Shown here one piece after another: positions 41,290 through 48,648 of a stretch of DNA of 64,000 bases; the stretch's first letter is position 1; each line of letters begins with the position of its first letter. Location of the stretch: contig NZ_LAYO01000103.1 of NCBI RefSeq assembly GCF_000980875.1, forward strand, positions 1 through 64,000. Direction: 5' to 3'. The position numbers and the translations under genes are program-made. The notes beneath the pieces are model-generated. The model made no database searches. It was not told where the DNA came from and saw nothing but the letters and a program-made list of their open reading frames with translations. This DNA is from Leucobacter sp. Ag1. GTDB taxonomy: Bacteria; Actinomycetota; Actinomycetes; Actinomycetales; Microbacteriaceae.

Positions 41290-41403
41290 TTCCCGACAAG
41301 TGGACGCTTTCCCGACGAGTGGACGGCTCCCCGACGAGTGGACGGCGAGTCGGCCACCGGCAAGACGTCCAATCGTCGGTTCGGCGTCCAATCGTGGCTC
41401 GGC
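41290..41403. repeat. 19-bp repeat block 1
   Basis: Six consecutive 19-bp units. Three are of type TTCCCGACGAGTGGACGGC (41290, 41309, 41328, with one to three changes). One is GAGTCGGCCACCGGCAAGA (41347). Two are of type CGTCCAATCGTCGGTTCGG (41366 and a variant at 41385). Confidence 0.85.
41337..41385. repeat. 49-bp exact direct repeat, copy 1
   Basis: Identical over 49 bp to 41666-41714, starting AGTGGACGGCGAGTCGG and ending GTCGGTTCGGC. It spans the unit types that end each repeat block. Confidence 0.9.
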
Positions 41404-41542
41404 GCGCGCCGACAATCTGAGGCACCACCCGCACAGCCCGTGAAGTTCCCCGCTCCGTACAAGGCCATCCGTCGGGCGCCGACTCCACACCCAAGGGGAG
41501 CACCGCCACAGCCGGACCGCCGAGCGCTTCGGCGGCGCTAGG

Positions 41543-41732
41543 TCGTCCATCCGTCGGGCGCTTCCCAACGTCTGTACGTGTTCCCAACGTCTGTACGTGT
41601 TCCCAACGGCTGTACGTGTTCCCAACGGCTGGCCGTATTTTCGAAGGCTGGACGCCTTCTCGACAAGTGGACGGCGAGTCGGCCACCGGCAAGACGTCCA
41701 ATCGTCGGTTCGGCATCCATTCGTCGGTCCTG
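41543..41732. repeat. 19-bp repeat block 2
   Basis: Ten in-phase 19-bp units. They are a TCGTCCATCCGTCGGGCGC unit (41543), two identical TTCCCAACGTCTGTACGTG units (41562, 41581), and progressively diverged forms at 41600, 41619, 41638 and 41657. The same three-unit tail as block 1 follows (41676, 41695, 41714). Block 2 is out of phase with block 1 by 6 bp. Confidence 0.88.
41666..41714. repeat. 49-bp exact direct repeat, copy 2
   Basis: Second copy of the 49-bp sequence at 41337-41385, offset by 329 bp. Confidence 0.9.
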
Positions 41733-42065
41733 CGGCCAGACCACCGTGCCAGCGCCCCGTCGCGTTTCAGCGGCTGCCCGTCGACGCAGACCGCTCCGAC
41801 CGCTTCCTGGGCGCCACCCGCCCAAACAGGGACAGCAGGCAAGGGTCCCTCTCGCGAACGGGATCACCCGGCGGGAGCCAATTTCGTCCCGAGCTGACCC
41901 GGGCGTCGAATCTGCACGACACACGCAGCGTTCTCGGAAAGCACCCCGCCAAAATGCACTCCGCCGAGAACCATGCCGGTCAGACACGCCTCAGCGAGAT
42001 TCACCGCAGCCGGAACCAGTGCGCTCGGCGCTACCGCACCCGCACCCGCAACCGCCGGGAGCGCC

Positions 42066-43088
42066 TCAGGCGCGGCGGGGCTCGCGTCCGCGGCGGGCGA
42101 CGAAGAGCACGAAGCGTTCCAGCGCGTACTCGGGGTCCCGGCTGCCGCCCTTGAGCAGCCACTCCGTCTCGGCCGCGAGGTCGATCGCCGCAGCCAGGTG
42201 CTCCTCGCTCCACGCCCGGCCGTCCTTCACCGCGCGTTCCGCCTGCCAGGGCGCCATACCCAGGTCCTTCGCGAGCTGCCCCGCGGATCCGCGGGCGCCG
42301 TAGGCCCGGGCGATGCCGCGGAGCTTGAAGTTGAGCGCCGCGAGCATGGGGATGGGATCGGTGCCGGTCGAGAGCGCCTGACGGAGCAGCACGAGCGCAT
42401 CGGCCGCCTTGCCCGCCGTGGCGGCATCGGCGACCTTGAACGCGCTCGCCTCCACGCGTCCCTCGGTCGCCCGTTCGACGTCGTCCTCGGTGATGCGGGC
42501 GCCCGCGGTCTCGACGATCTGGGCGCAGGCACCGGCGAGCTCGCCGAGACCGCCCGCGTAGGCGAGGACGAGCTGCCGCGCCGCGCCGGGGGTCGCCTGC
42601 GCCCCGAGCCGGTGGAACTCGCCCATGGCGAAGTCGTAGCGGTCCTGATCCTTCTTGATCTCGAGGCACGGGATCTCGATCGCGTCCGCGAGCCCGCGGA
42701 CCTGATCGAGCACGGCCTTGCCGCGCTGCCCGCCTCCGTGGCGGAGCACGAGGGTCGTGTCTTCGGCAGGCTGCTCGAGGTAGCGCTTCATGTCGGTGAT
42801 GAACGCGTCGGAGCACTTCTCGACGCCATCGACGCGGATGAGGCGGGGCTCGGCGAAGAGGGAGGGACTCGCGATCGTGAAGATCTCGCCGGAGGCGTAC
42901 CCGGAGGCTTCGATGTCGTGAACCTCGGTCTCGGGGACCGCGGCCTTGAGCTGATCGCGGATGGTCCGTGCAGCACGGTCGGCGAGGAACGCCTCGGGTC
43001 CGCTGATGAGCACGACCGGCGCCGGGCGCGCCTCGAACCATCCCACCTGAGGGATCTTGCTCTTGCTTCCGCCCTTTGCCGCTGCCAC
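42066..43088 (-). CDS. holA: DNA polymerase III subunit delta
   Basis: Clamp-loader subunit that opens the beta clamp. The 340-residue protein starts VAAAKGGSKSKIPQVGW and has the delta-type N-terminal domain (VVLISGPEAFLADRAARTIRDQL), a helical lid and a C-terminal collar domain (AWSEEHLAAAIDLAAETEWLLKGG). The GTG start has TAGGCT six bases upstream and no separate leader. The comEC frame runs 301 bp into this gene in a different frame. comEC-holA-rpsT is the conserved order. Confidence 0.92.
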   Translation of the reverse strand: MAAAKGGSKSKIPQVGWFEARPAPVVLISGPEAFLADRAARTIRDQLKAAVPETEVHDIEASGYASGEIFTIASPSLFAEPRLIRVDGVEKCSDAFITDMKRYLEQPAEDTTLVLRHGGGQRGKAVLDQVRGLADAIEIPCLEIKKDQDRYDFAMGEFHRLGAQATPGAARQLVLAYAGGLGELAGACAQIVETAGARITEDDVERATEGRVEASAFKVADAATAGKAADALVLLRQALSTGTDPIPMLAALNFKLRGIARAYGARGSAGQLAKDLGMAPWQAERAVKDGRAWSEEHLAAAIDLAAETEWLLKGGSRDPEYALERFVLFVARRGREPRRA

Positions 43089-45673
43089 CCTTCAAGCCTA
43101 GGGCAGCCCGCCGACATTGCCCGCCCGTCCGTCGCTTCGCCGCCGCGCTCCGCCCACACCCGAGCCGTTCCGTCGCCCCGGGGCGAGATCGCGATCGAGC
43201 CGAGTCGGTCGGTGCGCAGCACGACGGCTCCCGCCTGCTCGTAGGACGCGATCGCCTCGGCGGTCGGATGTCCGTAGCGGTTGCCCGCGCCCACCGAGAC
43301 GACCGCGAGTCCCGCACCGACCGCTGCCGCCAGTCGGGGATCGTGATCGCGCGAACCGTGGTGCGCGATCTTCACGAGGTCCGCCGCGAGGTCGGTCCCC
43401 GCCCGCTGCAGCCTGAGCTGCTCCTCCCGCCCGGTGTCCGCGAGCAGCAGCATCGCGAACCCGCCCGCCCGCACGCCGAGTACGAGAGAGGCGCCGTTCG
43501 AATCGGCCGGACGCTCACCGACGGACGGCGCGAGCACCGAGACCTCGACCCCGGATCGCTCCTCCCGCTGTGCGCCCTTCGAGGCGAGCGCGTCACCGGT
43601 CCGGGACGGCAGTGAGATCCCGCTCCCCGCGACGCCGAGTTCGACCGGTATCGCAGCCGCGCACAGCTCGCGGAGCACGCGCCGCTCGGCGACGGCCCGC
43701 GGGTCGCCGCCGCAGGCATCCCGCGAGGTTCCCTCGGCGATGGGAGCGACGGGCGGGCCGACGGGCGGCGCGATGGTCGCCGAGTCGACACGATCGATCA
43801 CCCGCTCCAGCGCGCCGACGTGGTCGCGGTCGTCGTGAGTGAGCACGAGTCGCTGGATCCGGTCGACTGCGAAGCGCCGGAGGCAATCCGTGAGCCGCTC
43901 GGGCTCGTCCCCGGTATCGACCAGCGCGACCGCGTCGGGCGAACGGGGGTCCCGCAGGAGCAGCGCATCGCCCTGCCCGACATCGCAGGCGACGAACGCC
44001 CAGTCGCGGGGCGTGGCCGCCCGTTCCGCGAGCGGAACCGCGACCGTGATCCCGGCCGAGGTCCCCGCGGACCCGAACACGAGCAGCGCGATCGTGACGC
44101 GCACGACGGTCGGCACCGACGGGGCGGGACGCCACGGCGCGCGCTGGCGCACCCGCGCACCTCCGGGCAGCCCGATGGCACCAGATCGCAGTCCTATCGC
44201 GATCAGCGGGGCGCACTGCACGGCGATCAGCAGCGCCGCACCGAGCCACCCGCCGGGCCATTCGAGCCGGGCGAGCGGAAGCGTCTGGCAAACCTCGGCA
44301 ACGGCCGCCACCCAACGGGCGGCCCAACTCGCCACCACGACGGCGGCGCTCCCCAGCGACTCCGAGATCCCGAGCAGGAGCAGAGCGATCAATCCGACGC
44401 CGGTGCCGATCGGTGCCGCCGGCGCCGCGAGCAGGTTCGCGAGGATGCCGGCCAGCGGGATTCCCGGTTCGATCAGGAGCAGGCCGGGCCCGCAGGCGAA
44501 CTGCGATGCGACGCTCATCGCGATCGGCAGCCCGAGGACCCGGGGCAGCCGCGCGGTTCGCCGCAGGCGCTCCTCGAGCGCCGGGACGAGGAGCAGGACT
44601 CCCCCGGTCGCAAGCACGGACAGCCCGAACCCGGCCTGCCTCGATTCCCAGGGGTCGGCGAGCACGAGGAGCAGCACGGCCGCGCCGAGCGCGGGAAGTC
44701 CGGCCCCCGGCACTCCTCCGAATCGGCTGGCCAGCATCACCCCCGCCATGACCGCCGCACGCTGCACGCTCGCATCGGGACCGATGAGGGCGACGAAGCC
44801 GACGAGAGCGAGCCCGGAGAGCACGATCCGGGTCCGGCGCCCGGCTCCGAGACGCGCCGAAACCCAGGTGATCGCCCCGATCACGAGCGCGCAGTTCGAC
44901 CCGGACACCGCGGTGAGGTGCGTGAGCGATGTCGCACGCATGCTGTCGTCGAGGCGCTCCGGCACCGGGCTCGTATCGCCGACCGCGAAACCGGGGACCA
45001 GTTCGGCGCCCGGAACGACGGCGGCCGCGGCGGCGAGCCGGGCGCGGGACTCCGCCAGGGCTCCCACGATGCCGTCGAGCGCACCCGGGATCGATTCGGC
45101 GGCGCCGCGCGCGGATATCTCGAAGGCTGCGCCCGATTCGGGCGGCTGCGCCCGGATCCCGCCCGTCACTCCGACCCGGCTCCCCGGCCCCCATTCGGGA
45201 TCGGGAGCCCCGTCCAACCAGACCAGCACGGGCGCGGCATCGACCGTTCCCCGGAGCCAGGACCGCGTCCCGTCTTCGGAGGCCCGAGATCCCGGATAGG
45301 CGCTCAGCCGCACTTCAACGGTCATCGCGCGGCCGCTGCCCGCTGCCGTGCTCAGCCCGGGGTGCCTCCGATCCTCCTCGAGCACGATCAATCTGACGCC
45401 CAGGAGGAGCAGCGCCGCGGCTCCGATCAGCAGCACCCCGAGCACCCGGGCTCCGAGCACCGGGTCCGTCGAGGACCCGGCCCGACTTCGCCGACGTCCG
45501 ACGACGTGCGCGACCGTGCTCGAGAGGAGCGCCGCCACCACCGAAGCGGCGCTCAGCCAGACGCCGGCACCGGGTACCGAGATGACGGCGGCCGCGACGG
45601 CCCAGATGCAGAGCGACGGGGCGAGCACCCGCCAGAGTCCGTCGACGGTGTCCGAGCGACGCGTAGCGCTCAC
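42788..45673 (-). CDS. comEC: ComEC/Rec2 family DNA-uptake channel with unusual C-terminal overrun
   Basis: Integral membrane channel for single-stranded DNA import. The frame encodes 961 residues. It has N-terminal spans and the DUF4131 region, a competence domain with HLTAVSGSNCALVIGAI and about eight spans, then a metallo-beta-lactamase-like domain (VACDVGQGDALLL, LTHDDRDHVGALE, KIAHHGSRDHD). The recognisable protein ends near 43130 (ARVWAERGGEA). The frame then continues another 110-odd Arg/Ser-rich codons inside holA before the TGA at 42788, with no earlier stop. The GTG start overlaps the comEA stop (GTGA). Confidence 0.88.
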   Translation of the reverse strand: MSATRRSDTVDGLWRVLAPSLCIWAVAAAVISVPGAGVWLSAASVVAALLSSTVAHVVGRRRSRAGSSTDPVLGARVLGVLLIGAAALLLLGVRLIVLEEDRRHPGLSTAAGSGRAMTVEVRLSAYPGSRASEDGTRSWLRGTVDAAPVLVWLDGAPDPEWGPGSRVGVTGGIRAQPPESGAAFEISARGAAESIPGALDGIVGALAESRARLAAAAAVVPGAELVPGFAVGDTSPVPERLDDSMRATSLTHLTAVSGSNCALVIGAITWVSARLGAGRRTRIVLSGLALVGFVALIGPDASVQRAAVMAGVMLASRFGGVPGAGLPALGAAVLLLVLADPWESRQAGFGLSVLATGGVLLLVPALEERLRRTARLPRVLGLPIAMSVASQFACGPGLLLIEPGIPLAGILANLLAAPAAPIGTGVGLIALLLLGISESLGSAAVVVASWAARWVAAVAEVCQTLPLARLEWPGGWLGAALLIAVQCAPLIAIGLRSGAIGLPGGARVRQRAPWRPAPSVPTVVRVTIALLVFGSAGTSAGITVAVPLAERAATPRDWAFVACDVGQGDALLLRDPRSPDAVALVDTGDEPERLTDCLRRFAVDRIQRLVLTHDDRDHVGALERVIDRVDSATIAPPVGPPVAPIAEGTSRDACGGDPRAVAERRVLRELCAAAIPVELGVAGSGISLPSRTGDALASKGAQREERSGVEVSVLAPSVGERPADSNGASLVLGVRAGGFAMLLLADTGREEQLRLQRAGTDLAADLVKIAHHGSRDHDPRLAAAVGAGLAVVSVGAGNRYGHPTAEAIASYEQAGAVVLRTDRLGSIAISPRGDGTARVWAERGGEATDGRAMSAGCPRLEGWQRQRAEARARSLRWDGSRRARRRSCSSADPRRSSPTVLHGPSAISSRPRSPRPRFTTSKPPGTPPARSSRSRVPPSSPSPASSASMASRSAPTRSSPT
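43095..43100 (-). promoter_or_regulatory. -10 box of leaderless holA
   Basis: TAGGCT on the minus strand, six bases before the holA GTG, lying inside the 3' end of the comEC frame. It gives holA an independent transcript. Confidence 0.5.
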
Positions 45674-46446
45674 CCCGCCCGCACGACGTCGCGGAACCCG
45701 TCGAGCGTCTTCTCGCCGATGCCGGGAACCTCGAGCAGGTCGTCGACGGACCGGAAACGACCGTTCGCGGTGCGCCAGTCGACGATCCGCTGCGCCAGCG
45801 CGGGGCCGATGCGGGGCAGCGCCTCGAGCCCCGTGGCATCCACCTGATTCAGATCGATCTGAGCCGCGCCGTCGGGCGCGCCCGCACCGCCGGACGCCGC
45901 ACCGCCGCCGGCCGAGGGCTCGGCCGCATCGGACCGGTTCGGGATCAGGATCTGCTCGCCGTCCTGCACGGCCCTCGCGAGGTTGACGCCCGCGACGACC
46001 GCGTCCTCGGTGGGGCCGCCGGCCGCTTCGACCGCGTCCTCGACCCGCGCTCCCGCGGGCATGCGGAATACTCCGGGGTGTTCGACCGCGCCCACGACGT
46101 GCACGAAGCGGGGGCCGTCGTCCGACGGCCCGTTCGACGTGCTCCGCTGCGGCGACGTCTCCGTGACACCGCGACCCGCCTCTGCGGCGCTCGGCGCAGC
46201 CTCGACGCGATGCGGCCGGAACCAGACGAGCGCGACCGCGACGACCACGGCGATCGTGAACACGGCGATCCCTGCGAGCACCGGGACGCCCAGGGCTCTG
46301 CGCACGCGCTCCCGCACCGGCACCACCGGCTGCAGACGCATCGGTTCTGGCGGCGGTTCGGCCGAGAGCTGCGGGCCGAAACGCTCGAGGAGCGCGCGGC
46401 GGATCTGGGGGCGATCGATCGGAGCCGGTGACGAGATGTGGGACAT
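45670..46446 (-). CDS. comEA: ComEA family DNA-binding protein
   Basis: Membrane-anchored DNA receptor for uptake, 258 residues. There is a cytoplasmic N-terminus, one span at about residues 55-78 (VPVLAGIAVFTIAVVVAVALV), an SLBB domain (VHVVGAVEHPGVFRMPAGARVEDAVEAAGG), a Gly/Ala linker, and the C-terminal helix-hairpin-helix pair (DLNQVDATGLEALPRIGPAL, LLEVPGIGEKTLDGFRD). The ATG at 46446 is preferred over upstream starts because TACGGT lies seven bases before it. It is coupled to comEC. Confidence 0.92.
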   Translation of the reverse strand: MSHISSPAPIDRPQIRRALLERFGPQLSAEPPPEPMRLQPVVPVRERVRRALGVPVLAGIAVFTIAVVVAVALVWFRPHRVEAAPSAAEAGRGVTETSPQRSTSNGPSDDGPRFVHVVGAVEHPGVFRMPAGARVEDAVEAAGGPTEDAVVAGVNLARAVQDGEQILIPNRSDAAEPSAGGGAASGGAGAPDGAAQIDLNQVDATGLEALPRIGPALAQRIVDWRTANGRFRSVDDLLEVPGIGEKTLDGFRDVVRAG

Positions 46447-46453
46447 GCGATCG

Positions 46454-46459
46454 ACCGTA
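46454..46459 (-). promoter_or_regulatory. -10 box of leaderless comEA-comEC
   Basis: TACGGT on the minus strand, seven bases before the comEA ATG, with no Shine-Dalgarno. Confidence 0.45.
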
Positions 46460-46561
46460 GGTGCGTGGGTTCGCGGTCGGACGATTATGCACAGGGATCG
46501 GAGTGCTGCGTCTCGGTGGGCGCGTCCGCGCGGGTGAGGTGGATCGAATGGCCGGATCGAC

Positions 46562-46581
46562 TGTATTAGTGTAATAATACA
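46562..46581. promoter_or_regulatory. Palindromic operator of the GntR/ABC operon
   Basis: TGTATTAGTGTAATAATACA: 7-bp arms TGTATTA and TAATACA around GTGTAA. It is a rare AT-rich island 43 bp before the GntR-family start, includes -10-like AATAAT/TAATAA sequence, and fits a site for the YtrA-type regulator encoded next to it (autorepression). Confidence 0.7.
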
Positions 46582-46624
46582 ACGAGACAACAGGTCGCAC
46601 GAGAATCCGAGAGCAGGGACACCC

Positions 46625-47008
46625 ATGAGGATCGATGACTCCCGCCCCATCTGGGCGCAGCTCGTCGACGAGGTCCGCCGCCTCATCGCTTCGGGCGAGT
46701 GGCCTCCCGGCGGAAAGATCCCCTCCGTCCGCGAACTCGCGCTCGAGTTCGGCGCCAACCCGAACACGGTGCAGAAGGCCCTGGTCGAGATCGACCGCCT
46801 CGGACTCACCACCACCGATCGCACGGTCGGCCGGTTCGTGACCACGGACCGCAAAGCGGTCGCCGCCGCACGGTCCGCGCTCGCCGAGACCTCGGCGGAT
46901 CACTTCATCGACGCGATGAGCGGCATCGGGCTCGAGCCCTCCGCCGCCGTGGCGCTTCTCGAACAGCGCTGGGCACAGCGCACAGCACACGGAAAGGACG
47001 TGCCATGA
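46625..47008 (+). CDS. GntR family regulator, YtrA type
   Basis: A 127-residue regulator. The winged helix (PIWAQLVDEVRRLIASGEWPP, IPSVRELALEFGANPNTVQKALVEIDRLGL) is followed only by a short helical dimerisation tail, as in the YtrA subfamily. Such proteins control the ABC transporter genes they are cotranscribed with. Its stop overlaps the ATPase ATG (ATGA). The ligand is unknown; relatives respond to cell-envelope stress or antibiotics. Confidence 0.92.
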   Translation: MRIDDSRPIWAQLVDEVRRLIASGEWPPGGKIPSVRELALEFGANPNTVQKALVEIDRLGLTTTDRTVGRFVTTDRKAVAAARSALAETSADHFIDAMSGIGLEPSAAVALLEQRWAQRTAHGKDVP

Positions 47009-47727
47009 GCAGCACATCGATCACCCCGGAGCACCCGGCCGTCGAGGTCGAGGGACTCCGCAAGACCTACCACGGGCGCGCTGCGCTCGACGGGCTCTCG
47101 CTGCAGCTCGCCTCCGGGCAGATCGTCGGCCTGATGGGCGACAACGGCTCCGGCAAGACCACCCTGCTCAAGATCCTGGCGGGTCTGCTCTCGGAGTGGG
47201 AGGGCGAGGTCCGCGTCGAAGGACGCGCGCCGGGCCCGGAGTCGAAGGCGATGGTCTCGTTCCTCCCGGATGCGTCGTTCCTCGCCGACGGCCTCCGCCC
47301 GGCGGATGCCATCGCGCAGTACGCGCGGTTCTTCACCGACTTCGACGAGGCGAAGGCGCGGGAGATGATCGATTTCTTCGCGCTCCCGTGGGATCTCACG
47401 CTGAAGGAGATGTCGAAGGGAATGCGCGAGAAGCTGCAGATCTCGCTCGCGATGTCCCGCCGCGCCCGCGTCTACCTGCTCGACGAACCGATCTCGGGCG
47501 TCGATCCGGCGTCCCGCGACGTGATCCTCCGCGGCATCATCTCCGGCTTCGCCGAGGACTCGCTCATGGTCATCTCGACGCACCTGATCCAGGACGTCGA
47601 GGCGATCGTCGACTCGGTCGTGTTCCTGCGAGGCGGCCGGATCCTGCTCCAGGGCGCGGCCGATGAACTCCGCGAACAGCACCAGATGGGCCTCGACGCC
47701 CTCTTCCGAAAGGTCTACGCATCATGA
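47005..47727 (+). CDS. ABC transporter ATP-binding protein
   Basis: A 240-residue ATPase with Walker A GLMGDNGSGKTTLLKIL, a signature motif MSKGMREKLQIS (variant of LSGGQ, typical of the YtrB/bacitracin-like group), Walker B RVYLLDEPISGVDP and the H-loop ISTHLI. The ATG at 47005 has GGAAAGGA upstream. Longer frames extending back into the regulator gene are shadows. It works with the downstream permease. Confidence 0.93.
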   Translation: MSSTSITPEHPAVEVEGLRKTYHGRAALDGLSLQLASGQIVGLMGDNGSGKTTLLKILAGLLSEWEGEVRVEGRAPGPESKAMVSFLPDASFLADGLRPADAIAQYARFFTDFDEAKAREMIDFFALPWDLTLKEMSKGMREKLQISLAMSRRARVYLLDEPISGVDPASRDVILRGIISGFAEDSLMVISTHLIQDVEAIVDSVVFLRGGRILLQGAADELREQHQMGLDALFRKVYAS

Positions 47728-48563
47728 TGTCGGCACTCCTCTCCCAGGAACTCCGCACGAGCCGCCGCATGCTCCTCGGCACGCTCGGCACGATCGTGCT
47801 CGTCGCCGCGCTCTCCCTCGCCCTCGCCGCGCTCCGCGTTCCCCTGATCGGTTCCGCCGGCCTCGTCGTGGGGATCCTCGCGTCCCTCCTGCTGGTGCCC
47901 GCGGCGCTCGCGGTCCTCGCGATCCGCTACTGGCAGTCGATGTACGGGCGCGAGGGCTACTTCACGATGTCGATCCCGGTGCGCGGCCGCAGCCTGTTCT
48001 GGGCGAAGACGCTGTACGCGCTCATCGTCGCCGTGGTCGCGGGCGCGATCTCGGCGCTGGGACTCGCCACCGCGATGGTGGTGCTCAGCATCTCGCAGGG
48101 GCTCTCGACGGACGCCGCCCTCGACTCGCTCCGCGGGATGCTCGACTCGCTGGGGGCTCCCATGCTCTGGTTCCTCGCCGTCGTCCTGCTCGTGCAGCTG
48201 GTGTTCGCGGTGCTCTGCGGTGCGGCGATCATGTCGATCGGCGCCGAGGGACGGTTCAACCGGCTCGGATTCGGCGCTCCGCTGCTCGGCTGGGTCGGAC
48301 TCTACGTGGTCATGCAGGGCGCCGGGCTCGCGGCGATGCTCTTCGTCCCCCTCGGCCTGACCATCGGCGGACCGGATGCCGGCACCCTCGTCGCCCGGGG
48401 CATGCTGCAGGAGTTCGTCGACGTGCTCCAGAACCCCGGCGCCGGCGGCCAACAGCAGGTCGATGTGCTGGGCCTCGGCGTCATCCCCCTGACCATCGTG
48501 GTGACGGCCCTGCTGTCGTGGTGGGGCGTGCGGTCGATCGAACGTCGCACCTCGCTGCGCTGA
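47724..48563 (+). CDS. ABC transporter permease
   Basis: A 279-residue protein with about six membrane spans. The first spans are LLGTLGTIVLVAALSLALAAL and LVVGILASLLLVPAALAVLAI, and the last is VLGLGVIPLTIVVTALLSWW. FTMSIPVRGRSLFWAKTLYALI resembles the cytoplasmic loop of ABC-2-type permeases of GntR-linked exporters. It overlaps the ATPase gene by 4 bp. Substrate unknown. Confidence 0.87.
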   Translation: MMSALLSQELRTSRRMLLGTLGTIVLVAALSLALAALRVPLIGSAGLVVGILASLLLVPAALAVLAIRYWQSMYGREGYFTMSIPVRGRSLFWAKTLYALIVAVVAGAISALGLATAMVVLSISQGLSTDAALDSLRGMLDSLGAPMLWFLAVVLLVQLVFAVLCGAAIMSIGAEGRFNRLGFGAPLLGWVGLYVVMQGAGLAAMLFVPLGLTIGGPDAGTLVARGMLQEFVDVLQNPGAGGQQQVDVLGLGVIPLTIVVTALLSWWGVRSIERRTSLR

Positions 48564-48570
48564 GCCCGAG

Positions 48571-48619
48571 AACGACGAAGCGGAGCGGAACCGTGCAGGT
48601 TCCGCTCCGCTTCGTCGTT
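48571..48619. terminator. Very long bidirectional terminator hairpin
   Basis: A perfect 22-bp stem (left arm 48571-48592, right arm 48598-48619) with a 5-nt GTGCA loop, between the convergent ABC permease and leuS. Its length and symmetry suggest it serves both directions. Confidence 0.85.
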
Positions 48620-48648
48620 CCGGCCGCCGTCGGCGGTCGCGGAGGCGC

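Larger units (their letters stand above)
41032..42065. other. 1-kb non-coding region holding a degenerate 19-bp periodic array
   Basis: Between the convergent rpsT and holA there is about 1 kb in which no reading frame resembles a protein, although several frames are open because of GC content. Contents in order: a GTACCCGGG-rich palindromic stretch (41033-41058), an undistinguished segment to about 41289, repeat block 1 (41290-41403), and a spacer carrying two copies of CCATCCGTCGGGCGC (41465-41479 and 41547-41561). That spacer also contains a 7-bp hairpin (41517-41535). Then come repeat block 2 (41543-41732) and about 330 bp with no recognised feature. Confidence 0.75.

Noticed and set aside
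41290-41732. Possible CRISPR array
   Set aside because: Units are contiguous with no unique spacers, 19 bp is too short for a CRISPR repeat, and no cas gene is in the window.
40568-41842. A 424-codon minus-strand frame through rpsT and the array
   Set aside because: It runs antisense through rpsT and its strong terminator. The repeated peptide segments in it are just the 19-bp DNA repeats read in shifting frames, and it has no recognised domain.
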